DNA of 50,173 nt from Actinomycetota bacterium (GCA_030841185.1 JAVEDB010000099.1:1-50173); one strand, 5' to 3'; shown: positions 37,120 to 45,752, counted from the first letter of the stretch. Numbers and translations: made by a program. Notes: generated by a model from the sequence alone, not told the origin.

Positions 37120-38442
37120 TCAGTTCGCGGTGCGCAGCCGCGCGGGAACCGCCCACCACTGATCGGGGCGGTCGACGACGGAGGCGCCGAGACTGTCGTC
37201 GAGGACCCGGGCAAGCCGGAACAGGAACGCGGCGATCCCGGCGGCACCTTGCATCCACGAGGTGCCCGGTGGGAGGAGCGGCGTGTCCTGTCGGTGCTCG
37301 ATGAAGCGCCACCGCGCGCCGGCATCGTCACGGATGGCGCGATCGACGAGGGCGTCACCCATCGTGATCCCTGCGCGCAGCAGAACCTCTGCTCGGGTGG
37401 CATCCGGACAGTCCTGAGCCGCGTCGAGCAAGACGTCGCCGACCCCGGCCGTCCCGCAACAGCGCCCGTCGTTGTCCCAGAACCCCGGGCGGAGCCGACG
37501 CGGGATGCCCGAGGCCAGGACGGAGTTCAGACATCGTTGCCGCAACTCCTCGACGTCGTGCCCGGCGACGGCGTCCACACCGGCGTACGCGAGGGCCGCG
37601 AAGGCGAGCGAGGTCCCGGTCGGGCCGTGGCACCAGCCGTAGGTCACCGGCTCAACCTCGCGGGTGGACGGCGGGATGGTGTGCGGGATCACGAAGCCGT
37701 CGTCGTCCAATGCGGCCACGTCGACAAGATGCTGCGCACCCTGCCGTGCGGCGGTGACGAAGTCCTCCCGGCCCAGCTCCGTCCCGGCGACCGCGAGCGC
37801 AGCGGTGACCCCGGCCGTGCCGTGCGAGTAGTTCGGCGAGCTGCTCCGGTACCCCGGGTGCATCCGCCAGTCCAGCCCCGCCGGGGTGCGCTCGGCGACC
37901 CCCAGCAGCGCCTCGCCGCCAGTCACTGCGATCTCGCGGGCCTGTTCACCGCCCGCCCAGACCGCAGCCAGCACCACACCGGCGGTGCCAGTCACCAGGT
38001 CGGTCATCGGCGCGGTCGAGCCGGGTTGCATCCCCAGGGTGCTGGGCCAGCCCGTCTCGGTCCTCATCTCGGCCAGGCGCTGCAGCGGGATGCGCTCAGC
38101 CCCCGGGGCGAGCAGCCGCAGCGCGGTGACATCCCCGGCGAGCCCGTCGTAGAGGGAAGGTTCGACGCGACCCGCCGCGACGGCCGAGAGCCGGCCCACG
38201 ATCCCGGTCCCGACGGCCCGCTCGAGCTCGTTCAGCGGACGGGACCGGCTGACCTCCGCCAGCACGGGCGCCAGGCCGGCGATCCCGGAGTAGAGCGAGT
38301 CGCGGTCCCACCCCGGTCCCGAAGGCGGCTCGTCGTCCCTCACCACCTCCGGCAGCCACGGGCCGTCCTCGCCGCGCACCTGGTCCAGGACCCAGCACCA
38401 GGCCGACTCGGCCAGCTCCCGATAGACCGCGCCGGACCTCAC
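37120..38442 (-). CDS. stand-alone LanC-like cyclase-fold protein
   Basis: 440 residues. Alpha-toroid repeats typical of LanC: LYSGIAGLAPVLAE, VTGTAGVVLAAVWAGG, YSHGTAGVTAALAVAG, YGWCHGPTGTSLAFAAL, GRCCGTAGVGDVLLDA and WMQGAAGIAAFLFRLA. LanC enzymes bind zinc with Cys, Cys and His (the WCxG and CHG motifs); here the second motif is CC, so the His ligand is replaced by Cys. No dehydratase (LanB/LanM kinase-lyase), precursor peptide or exporter is nearby. GTG start 6 bases after TAGCCT. It may act on proteins rather than on a lantibiotic; function unknown. Confidence 0.85.
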   Translation of the reverse strand: MRSGAVYRELAESAWCWVLDQVRGEDGPWLPEVVRDDEPPSGPGWDRDSLYSGIAGLAPVLAEVSRSRPLNELERAVGTGIVGRLSAVAAGRVEPSLYDGLAGDVTALRLLAPGAERIPLQRLAEMRTETGWPSTLGMQPGSTAPMTDLVTGTAGVVLAAVWAGGEQAREIAVTGGEALLGVAERTPAGLDWRMHPGYRSSSPNYSHGTAGVTAALAVAGTELGREDFVTAARQGAQHLVDVAALDDDGFVIPHTIPPSTREVEPVTYGWCHGPTGTSLAFAALAYAGVDAVAGHDVEELRQRCLNSVLASGIPRRLRPGFWDNDGRCCGTAGVGDVLLDAAQDCPDATRAEVLLRAGITMGDALVDRAIRDDAGARWRFIEHRQDTPLLPPGTSWMQGAAGIAAFLFRLARVLDDSLGASVVDRPDQWWAVPARLRTAN

Positions 38443-38448
38443 CTGGCA

Positions 38449-38454
38449 AGGCTA
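38449..38454 (-). promoter_or_regulatory. leaderless -10 box TAGCCT
   Basis: TAGCCT on the minus strand, 6-base spacer to the GTG at 38442. Confidence 0.45.
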
Positions 38455-38501
38455 GGGCTGCCCCATCGACGGACCGGCCCCCGGCCTGGCACGCTCGGGG
38501 C

Positions 38502-39227
38502 GTGGGCCGACTCGACGACGTAGACCTGACTCTCCGCTTGTCGCGCAAGGAAGAGGCGGAGCAGCTCGAGACGCAGCGGGAACGCCTGCTCCGGCTCCGG
38601 CTCGCCTTGGGCGGACAGATCGGCGGGAAGATCGGACCACCGCTGTGCGTCGTCTTCGAGGGGTGGGACGCCTCCGGCAAGGGCGGCGCGATCAAGCGGC
38701 TGGTGGACCACCTCGACCCCCGCCACGTCCGCGTGTCGCAGTTCGCCGCACCGACCTACGACGAGAAGCGTCACCACTTCCTCTGGCGGTTCTGGCCGGT
38801 GCTGCCCGGCTGGGGCGGGATGGCGGTCCTCGACCGCTCCTGGTACGGCCGGGTGCTGGTCGAGCGGGTCGAGGGCTTCGCCACCGACGAGCAGTGGGAG
38901 CGCGCCTACGACGAGATCGTCGGGTTCGAGAAGACACTCGTTGCCGAGGGCATGATCCTGGTGAAGTTCTGGCTGCACCTGTCTCCCGAGGAGCAGCAGC
39001 GCCGATTCGACCGGCGCAAGGACGACCCGCTGAAGTCTTGGAAGCTCACGGACGAGGACTGGCGCAACCGGGAGAAGCACGCCCAGTACCTCGAAGCCGT
39101 CGAGGACATGCTCACGCGCACCGATCATCCGGCGGCGCCGTGGCACGTCATCCCCGCCGAGGACAAGCGCTACGCCAGAGTTGCCGTGCTGCGCCGGGTC
39201 AGCGAGGCCATCGAGAAGGTGACGTAG
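38502..39227 (+). CDS. ppk2: polyphosphate kinase 2 family protein
   Basis: 241 residues, single-domain PPK2. Walker A FEGWDASGKGGAIKRL, lid KRHHFLWRFW, and Walker B DRSWYGRVLVERVEGF. Transfers phosphate between polyphosphate and nucleotides; the GWDASGKGG form of the P-loop is more like the AMP-phosphorylating class than the GDP/ADP class, an inference only. GTG start; CACGCT ends 6 bases before it. Divergent from the LanC-like gene. Confidence 0.92.
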   Translation: MGRLDDVDLTLRLSRKEEAEQLETQRERLLRLRLALGGQIGGKIGPPLCVVFEGWDASGKGGAIKRLVDHLDPRHVRVSQFAAPTYDEKRHHFLWRFWPVLPGWGGMAVLDRSWYGRVLVERVEGFATDEQWERAYDEIVGFEKTLVAEGMILVKFWLHLSPEEQQRRFDRRKDDPLKSWKLTDEDWRNREKHAQYLEAVEDMLTRTDHPAAPWHVIPAEDKRYARVAVLRRVSEAIEKVT

Positions 39228-39257
39228 GAGTTCCGCTGACCACCTCGGGGAACGCGG

Positions 39258-39506
39258 TCAGTCCGACCCTCGCCGCAGACTCCTCGTCAGCACCTCGAGT
39301 GCCTCGTCCATCTCCTCCTCGTCGTAGCCGGCGGAGAACAGACGCGTGGATACGAACTGAACCCGCTCGACCTCGTCGGCAGTCACCAACCCGGCCTCGG
39401 CGCGGGTCAGGAAGTCGTCCACGTCCTGCGCGCGGTAACCGGGCCTGAGCCTGCTGCGAGTGAACCGCTCGCCGGGAGTCGAATCGGTATCTGGCAACTC
39501 CATCAT
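39258..39506 (-). CDS. small DivIVA-domain-like protein
   Basis: 82 residues. FTRSRLRPGYRAQDVDDFLTRAEAGL matches the conserved DivIVA/Wag31 N-terminal signature (RxGYxxxxVDxFL), followed by a charged tail without the long coiled coil of true DivIVA. May bind membranes or DivIVA itself. The ATG at 39506 overlaps the GNAT stop (ATGA), so it is translated after that gene; a second ATG follows directly at 39503. Confidence 0.82.
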   Translation of the reverse strand: MMELPDTDSTPGERFTRSRLRPGYRAQDVDDFLTRAEAGLVTADEVERVQFVSTRLFSAGYDEEEMDEALEVLTRSLRRGSD

Positions 39507-39967
39507 CCTTCGGCGCTGGCCAACGGGAGGCCGAGGTTTGTGCGGCGCATCAGCCGACTCTCGCCCACCCGCGAGGTGAATCCCCAGTGCGCGTAGAACG
39601 GCTCGAGCTCCTGCTGGCACACCAGCTCCATGCTGTGCACGGACGCGAGTCTCTCGTCCCCGCACAGCGCGTCCATGAGCGCAGCACCGATCCCCTGCCC
39701 GCGTGAACTCTCCGCCACGATCACGTCGAGGATCTGTGCGAGGTAGACGTAGTCGGTCAGCACGCGGGCGAAGCCCACGAGTTTCCCGGTGCCGGAGTCC
39801 TGCGCAACCGCGAAGAGATCGGTGTGGTTCAGCATCGTGACGACATCGTTGGGCGCGCGCTGCTCGGCCCACCACTGTCCGGCGTACAGGTCCATCAGCT
39901 CTGCCTGCCACCTCGCGTCGGGCGCATCGGTGACCGTGACCGCGACTCCCTCTCCCACGCGGCCCAT
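39503..39967 (-). CDS. GNAT family N-acetyltransferase
   Basis: 154 residues. LVGFARVLTDYVYLAQILDVIVAESSRGQGIGAALMDAL contains the acetyl-CoA loop (R/Q-G-x-G-x-G/A) and strand 4; EPFYAHWGF is the strand 6-helix end. Substrate unknown. ATG at 39967 is poorly supported by any ribosome binding site, and a later in-frame GTG (MGRVGEG-VAV) is possible. Operon with the DivIVA-like gene; divergent from the reductase gene with 30 bases between starts. Confidence 0.87.
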   Translation of the reverse strand: MGRVGEGVAVTVTDAPDARWQAELMDLYAGQWWAEQRAPNDVVTMLNHTDLFAVAQDSGTGKLVGFARVLTDYVYLAQILDVIVAESSRGQGIGAALMDALCGDERLASVHSMELVCQQELEPFYAHWGFTSRVGESRLMRRTNLGLPLASAEG

Positions 39968-39997
39968 GCTCGCAGAGGTCCGTGCCAAGGTGGACAC

Positions 39998-41341
39998 GTG
40001 CAGCCGCGCGTCGCCGTCGTCGGGTCCGGGCCGGCGGGGGTCTACGCCGCCGAGGCCCTCATCCGGTACGCCGGGGAGGTGAGCGTCGACGTCCTCGACG
40101 CGCTGCCGGCTCCGTTCGGCCTCGTCCGGTACGCCGTGGCCCCTGACCACCCCCGCACGCAGTCCATCTCGGAGTCGCTCGCGACTGTGTTGGACCACCC
40201 CGGGGTGCGCTTCCTGGGCAACGTGCGCGTCGGGGCGGACATCTCGATCGACGAGCTGCTCGAGCACTACGACGCCGTCGTGATCGCGGTCGGGGCGGCC
40301 ACCGACCGGCGGATGGGCATTCCCGGCGAGGATCTGCCGGGCAGTGTCTCGGCCACCGACCTCGTCGCGTGGTACTGCGGCAACCCCGACGTCGATCCGG
40401 GACGTTTCGTGCTCGACGCCTCGAGCGTTGCCGTCGTCGGCGCGGGCAACGTCGCCGGCGACATCGCCCGGATGCTCGCGAGATCAGCCGGGGAGCTCGC
40501 TGCGACCGACGCGCCCGACCACATCCTGGCTGCCTTTGCGGCCAGCTCGGTGCGGGACATCCACCTGATCGCGAGACGCGGACCGGCGCAGTCCCGGTTC
40601 ACCACCCGCGAGCTTCGCGAACTCGGCGATCTTGAGCTGGCCGACCTGCTGGTGGACCCGGCCGACCTCGAGCTCGATGCGCACAGCGCTGAGGTCGTCA
40701 GCAGCAGCTCGGCCGCGCGCCGCAACGTCGAGGTGTTGCGAGGCTGGGTCGGGCAGGCCGAGACACGCCTGGACCGGCGCATCCACCTGCGCTTCTTCCA
40801 GCGTCCGGTCGAGGTGCTCGGCACCGACCGCGTCGAGGCCATCCGGCTCGAGCGCACCCGGCTCGACGTGGACGGAGAAGTCCACGGCACCGGCGACATC
40901 GTCGACCTGCCCGTGCAGATGGTCGTGCGGGCGGTGGGCTATCGAAGTCTGCCCCTGGACGGGCTGCCCTTCGACGAGGGTTCTGGCGTCGTCCCTCATC
41001 TCAACGGGCGGGTGCACCGTGACGGTGTCGTCATGCCCGGTCTGTACGTCGCTGGGTGGGCGAAGAGGGGACCGACCGGCGTGATCGGGACCAACAAGCA
41101 CGACGCCCGCGAGACCGTGCGCTCCCTGATGGACGACCTGCCGGCGCTCCCCCGGGCCGCCGCCGACAGCCCGGATGCCGTCGTGCAACTGCTGGAGTCC
41201 CGTGGGGTCGACGTCGTGAGCTGGGCCGGCTGGCGGGCGATCGACCTGGCCGAGGTCGAGGCGGGCCGCCGCCAGGGCCGGCCGCGCGCCAAGATCAGCG
41301 ACCGGGCCGCGCTGCTGCGCATCGCTGCCGGAGAGGGTTGA
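39998..41341 (+). CDS. ferredoxin-NADP reductase, FprA/adrenodoxin reductase type
   Basis: 447 residues. FAD site VAVVGSGPAGVYAAEAL at the N-terminus, LPAPFGLVRYAVAPDHP typical of the adrenodoxin reductase family, NADP site VAVVGAGNVAGDIARML (about 146-162) and GWAKRGPTGVIGTNKHDA near the end. Passes electrons from NADPH to ferredoxin for P450s or other oxygenases; no ferredoxin or P450 is in the window. GTG start, preceded by CAAGGT at 6 bases. Confidence 0.93.
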   Translation: MQPRVAVVGSGPAGVYAAEALIRYAGEVSVDVLDALPAPFGLVRYAVAPDHPRTQSISESLATVLDHPGVRFLGNVRVGADISIDELLEHYDAVVIAVGAATDRRMGIPGEDLPGSVSATDLVAWYCGNPDVDPGRFVLDASSVAVVGAGNVAGDIARMLARSAGELAATDAPDHILAAFAASSVRDIHLIARRGPAQSRFTTRELRELGDLELADLLVDPADLELDAHSAEVVSSSSAARRNVEVLRGWVGQAETRLDRRIHLRFFQRPVEVLGTDRVEAIRLERTRLDVDGEVHGTGDIVDLPVQMVVRAVGYRSLPLDGLPFDEGSGVVPHLNGRVHRDGVVMPGLYVAGWAKRGPTGVIGTNKHDARETVRSLMDDLPALPRAAADSPDAVVQLLESRGVDVVSWAGWRAIDLAEVEAGRRQGRPRAKISDRAALLRIAAGEG

Positions 41342-41400
41342 GGTCCGACCGGTCGAGGATCCGAGGTTCATTGCAGGGCGACGGGGGGCACCCACCTCCC

Positions 41401-42219
41401 GTGGCGGCTCTGCACGAGGTGACGCAACGGCTTCGGAGCAGCCGCACGCTGCGCGCTTCGGCGCGCGTCGGACTTGCTTCCCGAGGAGTGCTGTACCTCC
41501 TCCTGGCCTACCTCGCGGCCGCCCTCGCCGGGGGTTGGGGACTGCACGGGAAACAGGTCAACGGGAATGGCGCGCTGCGAGCCGTCGCCGGCACCCCGCT
41601 GGGCCTGGTGGCTCTCTGCGGCGCGGCGGTCGGCTTCGCGGCCTTCGGGCTCGTCCGGCTGGCCGGCGCCTACGGGGACCGGTCGATCGGCCGGGGGCGC
41701 CGCCTCACGACCGCCGGGCAGGCGCTGTTCTACCTGGGCCTGGCCGCCGTGACGGCGGCGTTCATCCTCGGCCGGCGCTCCACGGGGTCCGAGCAGCAGC
41801 AGCAGTCGACCACCATGCGGGTGCTCAGCGCACCGGGCGGCCGCCTCGCCCTCGCCGCCGCCGGGCTTATCGCGCTCGGCGTCTGTGCCTGGCAGATCTG
41901 GATCGGGGTACGCGGAGGCTTCGCCGACAGCCTGCGCACCCGGGACATGGGCGGCCGGACGCGCCGCGTCACACATTGGGCCGGCACGGTCGGGATCGTG
42001 GCGCGGGCAGCAGCCGTCGCCCCGCTGGCTGTCCTCCTCGTCGTCGCGGCCGCCCGGGGGCGGCCACGAACCGCGAAGGGGCTCGACGACCTGCTGATGG
42101 ATCTCGACCGCTCGGGCAGCGGCCGGGCCCTGGTCTGGCTGGTCGCGCTCGGCTTCCTCGTCTTCTCGCTGTACAGCTTCCTCGAGGCCAGGTACCGCGA
42201 GGTCCACGCCGGGGACTGA
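41401..42219 (+). CDS. DUF1206 membrane protein
   Basis: 272 residues, six predicted helices in three pairs; each repeat begins with a helix such as RVGLASRGVLYLLLAYLAA. Includes a short Gln run (EQQQQST) in a loop. DUF1206 proteins are found in actinobacteria and cyanobacteria without known function. The GTG at 41401 lacks a clear ribosome binding site. The 156-base gap that follows holds the promoter and leader of the metallopeptidase gene. Confidence 0.85.
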   Translation: MAALHEVTQRLRSSRTLRASARVGLASRGVLYLLLAYLAAALAGGWGLHGKQVNGNGALRAVAGTPLGLVALCGAAVGFAAFGLVRLAGAYGDRSIGRGRRLTTAGQALFYLGLAAVTAAFILGRRSTGSEQQQQSTTMRVLSAPGGRLALAAAGLIALGVCAWQIWIGVRGGFADSLRTRDMGGRTRRVTHWAGTVGIVARAAAVAPLAVLLVVAAARGRPRTAKGLDDLLMDLDRSGSGRALVWLVALGFLVFSLYSFLEARYREVHAGD

Positions 42220-42231
42220 CGAATTGCCCCC

Positions 42232-42260
42232 TTGACAGACGGTGACGCGCGGCGCACGTT
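42232..42260 (+). promoter_or_regulatory. candidate promoter, -35 TTGACA
   Basis: Perfect TTGACA at 42232-42237, 17 bases to CACGTT at 42255-42260, a weak -10. It is the only consensus -35 noticed in the window and would give a leader of about 110 bases before the metallopeptidase ATG. Confidence 0.4.
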
Positions 42261-42330
42261 CGGTGAGTGGCGGTAGGGGGGGCCGAGACCCCGGGTCCCG
42301 CGACGACTCGACGTATCACGCGAGGCGCTG

Positions 42331-42382
42331 GGACCTCCTCATAGCTGCCACCCGTCTAAGGACCAGGAGGTCCTCATGGACC
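42331..42382 (+). promoter_or_regulatory. leader structure sequestering the Shine-Dalgarno site
   Basis: GGACCTCCT (42331-42339) is a perfect 9-bp complement of AGGAGGTCC (42365-42373), which contains the ribosome binding site of the ATG at 42376. Two other pairings compete: GGACC (42360-42364) with GGTCC (42369-42373), and GGTCC (42369-42373) with GGACC (42378-42382) around the start codon. The ten-base GGACCAGGAG occurs at 42360 and again at 42378. Looks like translation control; no known riboswitch class recognised. Confidence 0.5.
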
Positions 42383-45357
42383 AGGAGTTCAACGTCGGCC
42401 GCAACACCTACCTCGACCGGGACCAGCGCGGAACAGTGCGCCAGCTCCGGCACATCGACGTGCCGTTCCAGTCCCAGGCGCGAACTCCGCAGCTCGTCGC
42501 TGCCGAGTACCTCCACAGCTTCGCCGACCTCCTCGAGCTGCCCGCGACCAGCCTCTCGCGCATCAGCGAGTCGCCCGCCACGCACCCCGAGGCCGCCGAC
42601 GTGGAGCTGCGCTTCCTGGGTGAGAAACAGCAGTTCGACACGGCCACCGTTGCGTTCCACCAGACCGCCCTGGGTCTGCCGGTCTGGGAGGCCGGCGTCG
42701 CCGTACAGATGAAGACCGCACCCTTCCGCGTCCTGAGCTCGCAGTCGACGCAGCACCCCGATGTCCACGTCGAGCGCCCGAACGACGACTCGCTCAAGCG
42801 GGCCGAGTCCATCACCGCCACCCATTTCGCGCGTTCTCTCGGGCTGCACTTCCGCGGGGGCGACAACCAGGTCGACAGCAAGCAGCTCGAGATCGAAGGC
42901 CGCCAGCTGGTGGTCTACCGCTACGAGGCGGCCAAGGTGCAGCGGGACGGACCTCCGTCGGTGATCGCGCGCGACATCCCGCAGGCGCGGGGCGGGAACG
43001 GCCGGGCCAAGAAGCCCGACGTCCTCGTCGAGGAGCCGCAGGGGATCAACCAGGCGAGCATCCCCTGGCTGCCACTGCCACCGGTGCCGGACAGCATCCG
43101 CGAGGGCCAGCACTACGTGAGCATCAAGATCGACTTCGCCCTCCCGCTTCCGGCGTGGGGAGCGCTGAACTGGACGGCGATCCTGGACGTCGACACGCTG
43201 GCCGTCCTCTACGTGCGACCGCACGTCGACGACGTCACCGGACTCGTCTTCGAGGTCGACCCGGTCACGACCAACGGCGGGCCGTTGCCCACCAGCACGA
43301 GCGCCACCCTGAACCCGGTGCGCGTCTCACGCCCGCTGCTGGGCCTCGCGCCGCCGTCGGGAGGAACCCAGTCCCTTACCGGGGACACCGTGGCGCTGAT
43401 CGACTCCGAGATTCCGACGGTGGTCTTCCCGACTGAGCCCAGTGGGACCAACTTCGACTTCGACGCGCGCACCGACAACTTCTCGGCCGTCAACGCCTAC
43501 GTGCACTGCGACCGGTTCTTCCGGCTCGTCGACAGCATGGGTTTCTCCCGGGCGTCGTACTTCAGCGGGTCGTCGTTCCCCAGCTCAGTGGACCACCGCG
43601 GCCGGATGAACACGACCGACGGCATTGAGGTCAACGCGCACTGCCTGGGCACCACTGGTGGCGGCGGCATCCTGCGGACCACCTTCGCGCTGGCGAACAC
43701 CGGCGACACCGCGCACCCGATCGGGATTGCTGACGACTTCCGGGTCGTCCTGCATGAGCTCGGTGGCCATGGAGTGCTCTACAACCACGTCAGCTCGGCC
43801 AACTTCGGCTTTTCGCACAGTGCGGGAGACAGCGTGGCCGCCATCCTCGCCGACCCGGGAACCCAGGCACCGGACCGCTTCGTGACCTTCCCGTGGGTCA
43901 ACATCGGCCGACGCCACGACCGGCTGCCCAGCGGCGGCTGGGGCTATGCCGGGTCGATCGCGCTCAACCCGTTCGACAACACCCTCGACTACGCGGGGTA
44001 CAAGAACGAGCAGATCCTCTCCAGCACGATGTTCCGGATCTACCGCTCTCTGGGCGGCGACTCGGCCGACCTCAACACGCAGCGCTTCGCCGCGCGGATG
44101 ACCGTGTACCTCATCCTGCGGGCCATCGGCACGCTGAGCCAGGCCACCAACCCGACCACCGGCTCAGGCTTCGAGACGGCCCTGGAGACGGCAGACTCCG
44201 GCGACTGGGTGAGCGAGAACATCACCGGCGGCGCCTACCGCAAGGTCATCCGCTGGGCGTTCGAGAAGCAGGGCGCGTTCCAACCGCCCGGGGCCGCGAC
44301 GCCCAACAACAACGCGGGCGCGCCACCGGCGGTTGATGTGTACGTCGATGACGGGCGGGCCGGTGAGTACCAGTACCAGCCGGTCTTCTGGGACAACCAG
44401 AACGTCTGGAACCGCACGCACGCGGACGGTGGCACCACCCACCAGGACCCGATCGTCAACCGCACCAACTACGCGTACGTCCGCATCCGCAACCGCGGCA
44501 CCCAGACGGCCACCGGAGTCCTGGTCAAGGCCTACCACGCCAACCCGGCGGCCGGCCTGTCCTACCCCAACGACTGGATCCCGATGACCACGGCCCAGCT
44601 CTCCGGGGCGAACGTCCCGGCGAACAACTCCGGCGACGTGATCGTGGGGCCGTTCTCGTGGACCCCCACGCACGTCGGGCACGAGTGCATGTTCATGGTC
44701 GTGTCGGCGACCGGGGACGCCAGCAACGTCAACAACATCGCCGCCGGGGACTCGATCCCCGAGTGGCGCCTGGTGCCGCACGACAACAACATCGGGCAGC
44801 GCAACGTGGCACCGGTCCCGGGTGGTGGCACGAGCGGACTCACCGAGGAGTTCTCGGGGCTGAGCTTCGAGGTCAAGAACCCGCTGCTCAAGCCGGCGGC
44901 CATGCAGCTGGAGTCGAGCCTGCCGCCGCTGCTGTCCGAGCGGGGCTGGAAGCTCGACTTCACCAGCCGCGGCGGTGCCGCCTTCTCCCTGCAGCCCGGG
45001 GAGAGCCGGGAGGTCGTCATGGCTCTCACCAAGGGCGGTGAGTTCACCGCCGGCGAGGTCGAGAAGGCAGACCAGCGCTCGATCCAGGTGGTCGCGCGGG
45101 CCGACGGAATCCTCGTGGGCGGCATGACCTACCAGATGGACCCGAAGATCACCCGACCGAACCGGCCCGGAGCCAACCCGGCGCCGGGGCAGCCCGGGCA
45201 CCAGCACGACGACGGCTGCGGGTGCCAGCCCGACGCCAAGGCCGACACCATGGCGGAGACGCTGTTGCGCTACCTCAACCAGCGCAACCAGCGGGTCCGT
45301 GAGGTGGAGGTGCGCAAGGTCATCCTCGAGATCGAGCTCGAGGACTGCGACGACTGA
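42376..45357 (+). CDS. large putative zinc metallopeptidase with HELGGH motif
   Basis: 993 residues, no signal peptide. N-terminal region (about 1-240) resembles the propeptide-like part of M4/M36 gluzincins (VAFHQTALGLPVWEAGVAVQM). The central part has VVLHELGGHGVLYNH with His460, Glu461 and His465, i.e. HExxxH spacing rather than HExxH; the following NFGFSHSAGDSVAAIL (His481, Asp485) may give the third ligand. About 650-790 is an Ig-like beta domain (YVRIRNRGTQTATGVLVKAY); another beta region follows (840-930), and the end has HQHDDGCGCQ, a possible metal or disulfide site. Strong AGGAGG site before the ATG. A strong terminator follows. Function as a peptidase is inferred from the motif. 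Confidence 0.82.
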   Translation: MDQEFNVGRNTYLDRDQRGTVRQLRHIDVPFQSQARTPQLVAAEYLHSFADLLELPATSLSRISESPATHPEAADVELRFLGEKQQFDTATVAFHQTALGLPVWEAGVAVQMKTAPFRVLSSQSTQHPDVHVERPNDDSLKRAESITATHFARSLGLHFRGGDNQVDSKQLEIEGRQLVVYRYEAAKVQRDGPPSVIARDIPQARGGNGRAKKPDVLVEEPQGINQASIPWLPLPPVPDSIREGQHYVSIKIDFALPLPAWGALNWTAILDVDTLAVLYVRPHVDDVTGLVFEVDPVTTNGGPLPTSTSATLNPVRVSRPLLGLAPPSGGTQSLTGDTVALIDSEIPTVVFPTEPSGTNFDFDARTDNFSAVNAYVHCDRFFRLVDSMGFSRASYFSGSSFPSSVDHRGRMNTTDGIEVNAHCLGTTGGGGILRTTFALANTGDTAHPIGIADDFRVVLHELGGHGVLYNHVSSANFGFSHSAGDSVAAILADPGTQAPDRFVTFPWVNIGRRHDRLPSGGWGYAGSIALNPFDNTLDYAGYKNEQILSSTMFRIYRSLGGDSADLNTQRFAARMTVYLILRAIGTLSQATNPTTGSGFETALETADSGDWVSENITGGAYRKVIRWAFEKQGAFQPPGAATPNNNAGAPPAVDVYVDDGRAGEYQYQPVFWDNQNVWNRTHADGGTTHQDPIVNRTNYAYVRIRNRGTQTATGVLVKAYHANPAAGLSYPNDWIPMTTAQLSGANVPANNSGDVIVGPFSWTPTHVGHECMFMVVSATGDASNVNNIAAGDSIPEWRLVPHDNNIGQRNVAPVPGGGTSGLTEEFSGLSFEVKNPLLKPAAMQLESSLPPLLSERGWKLDFTSRGGAAFSLQPGESREVVMALTKGGEFTAGEVEKADQRSIQVVARADGILVGGMTYQMDPKITRPNRPGANPAPGQPGHQHDDGCGCQPDAKADTMAETLLRYLNQRNQRVREVEVRKVILEIELEDCDD

Positions 45358-45368
45358 CCTTCCCCTAG

Positions 45369-45400
45369 CGGCGGGGCCTCCCATCAGGGACGCCCCGCCG
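45369..45400 (+). terminator. hairpin terminator of the metallopeptidase gene
   Basis: CGGCGGGGC (45369-45377) pairs with GCCCCGCCG (45392-45400); after a C-C mismatch four further pairs close a 4-base loop (ATCA). It starts 11 bases past the stop codon and is followed by TTGCATTT. Confidence 0.7.
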
Positions 45401-45532
45401 TTGCATTTCCTCGGCACTGATGTATCAGCGCCGGTGCCGCCGCCTCTTGTTCGGTGAGACGGCACCCTCCGGTGGCGTCGACAAGGTGTCGGAGCGCGGT
45501 CGGTCGGATCGCCAGGAACACGAGGGGATGCC

Positions 45533-45733
45533 ATGGACAACTCGGGCTACCGCGTCGCCGTGGCACGTGGCTTGACGATCCTCGAGCGCGTTGCCGATGA
45601 CCTGCTCGGCGACGGCACGAGTCCCGATCGGGACCGGGACGCCGACGCCGACAGGGCGCTGATTCGCGATGCCGTACGGCGGGCCCACCAGCGGAACGCA
45701 CGCCGTCGGCCGCTCGTGAGCCGGCGAAGCTGA
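45533..45733 (+). CDS. small orphan protein between two terminators
   Basis: 66 residues. GAGGGG lies 5 bases before the ATG. N-terminal amphipathic helix (YRVAVARGLTILERVADDLL), an Asp/Arg run (RDRDADADR), then a helix and a strongly basic end (RNARRRPLVSRRS). Mixed charge suggests a protein- or nucleic-acid-binding role; no family recognised. It stands alone: a terminator of the upstream gene ends 132 bases before it and a 14-bp hairpin begins 20 bases after its stop. Third-position GC agrees with coding. Confidence 0.55.
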   Translation: MDNSGYRVAVARGLTILERVADDLLGDGTSPDRDRDADADRALIRDAVRRAHQRNARRRPLVSRRS

Positions 45734-45752
45734 GGGGAGCGGGGAAGCGGGG

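Noticed and set aside
37120-38442. Lanthipeptide biosynthetic cluster
   Set aside because: No precursor-like small frame with a Cys/Ser/Thr-rich end, dehydratase or dedicated transporter is near the LanC-like gene.
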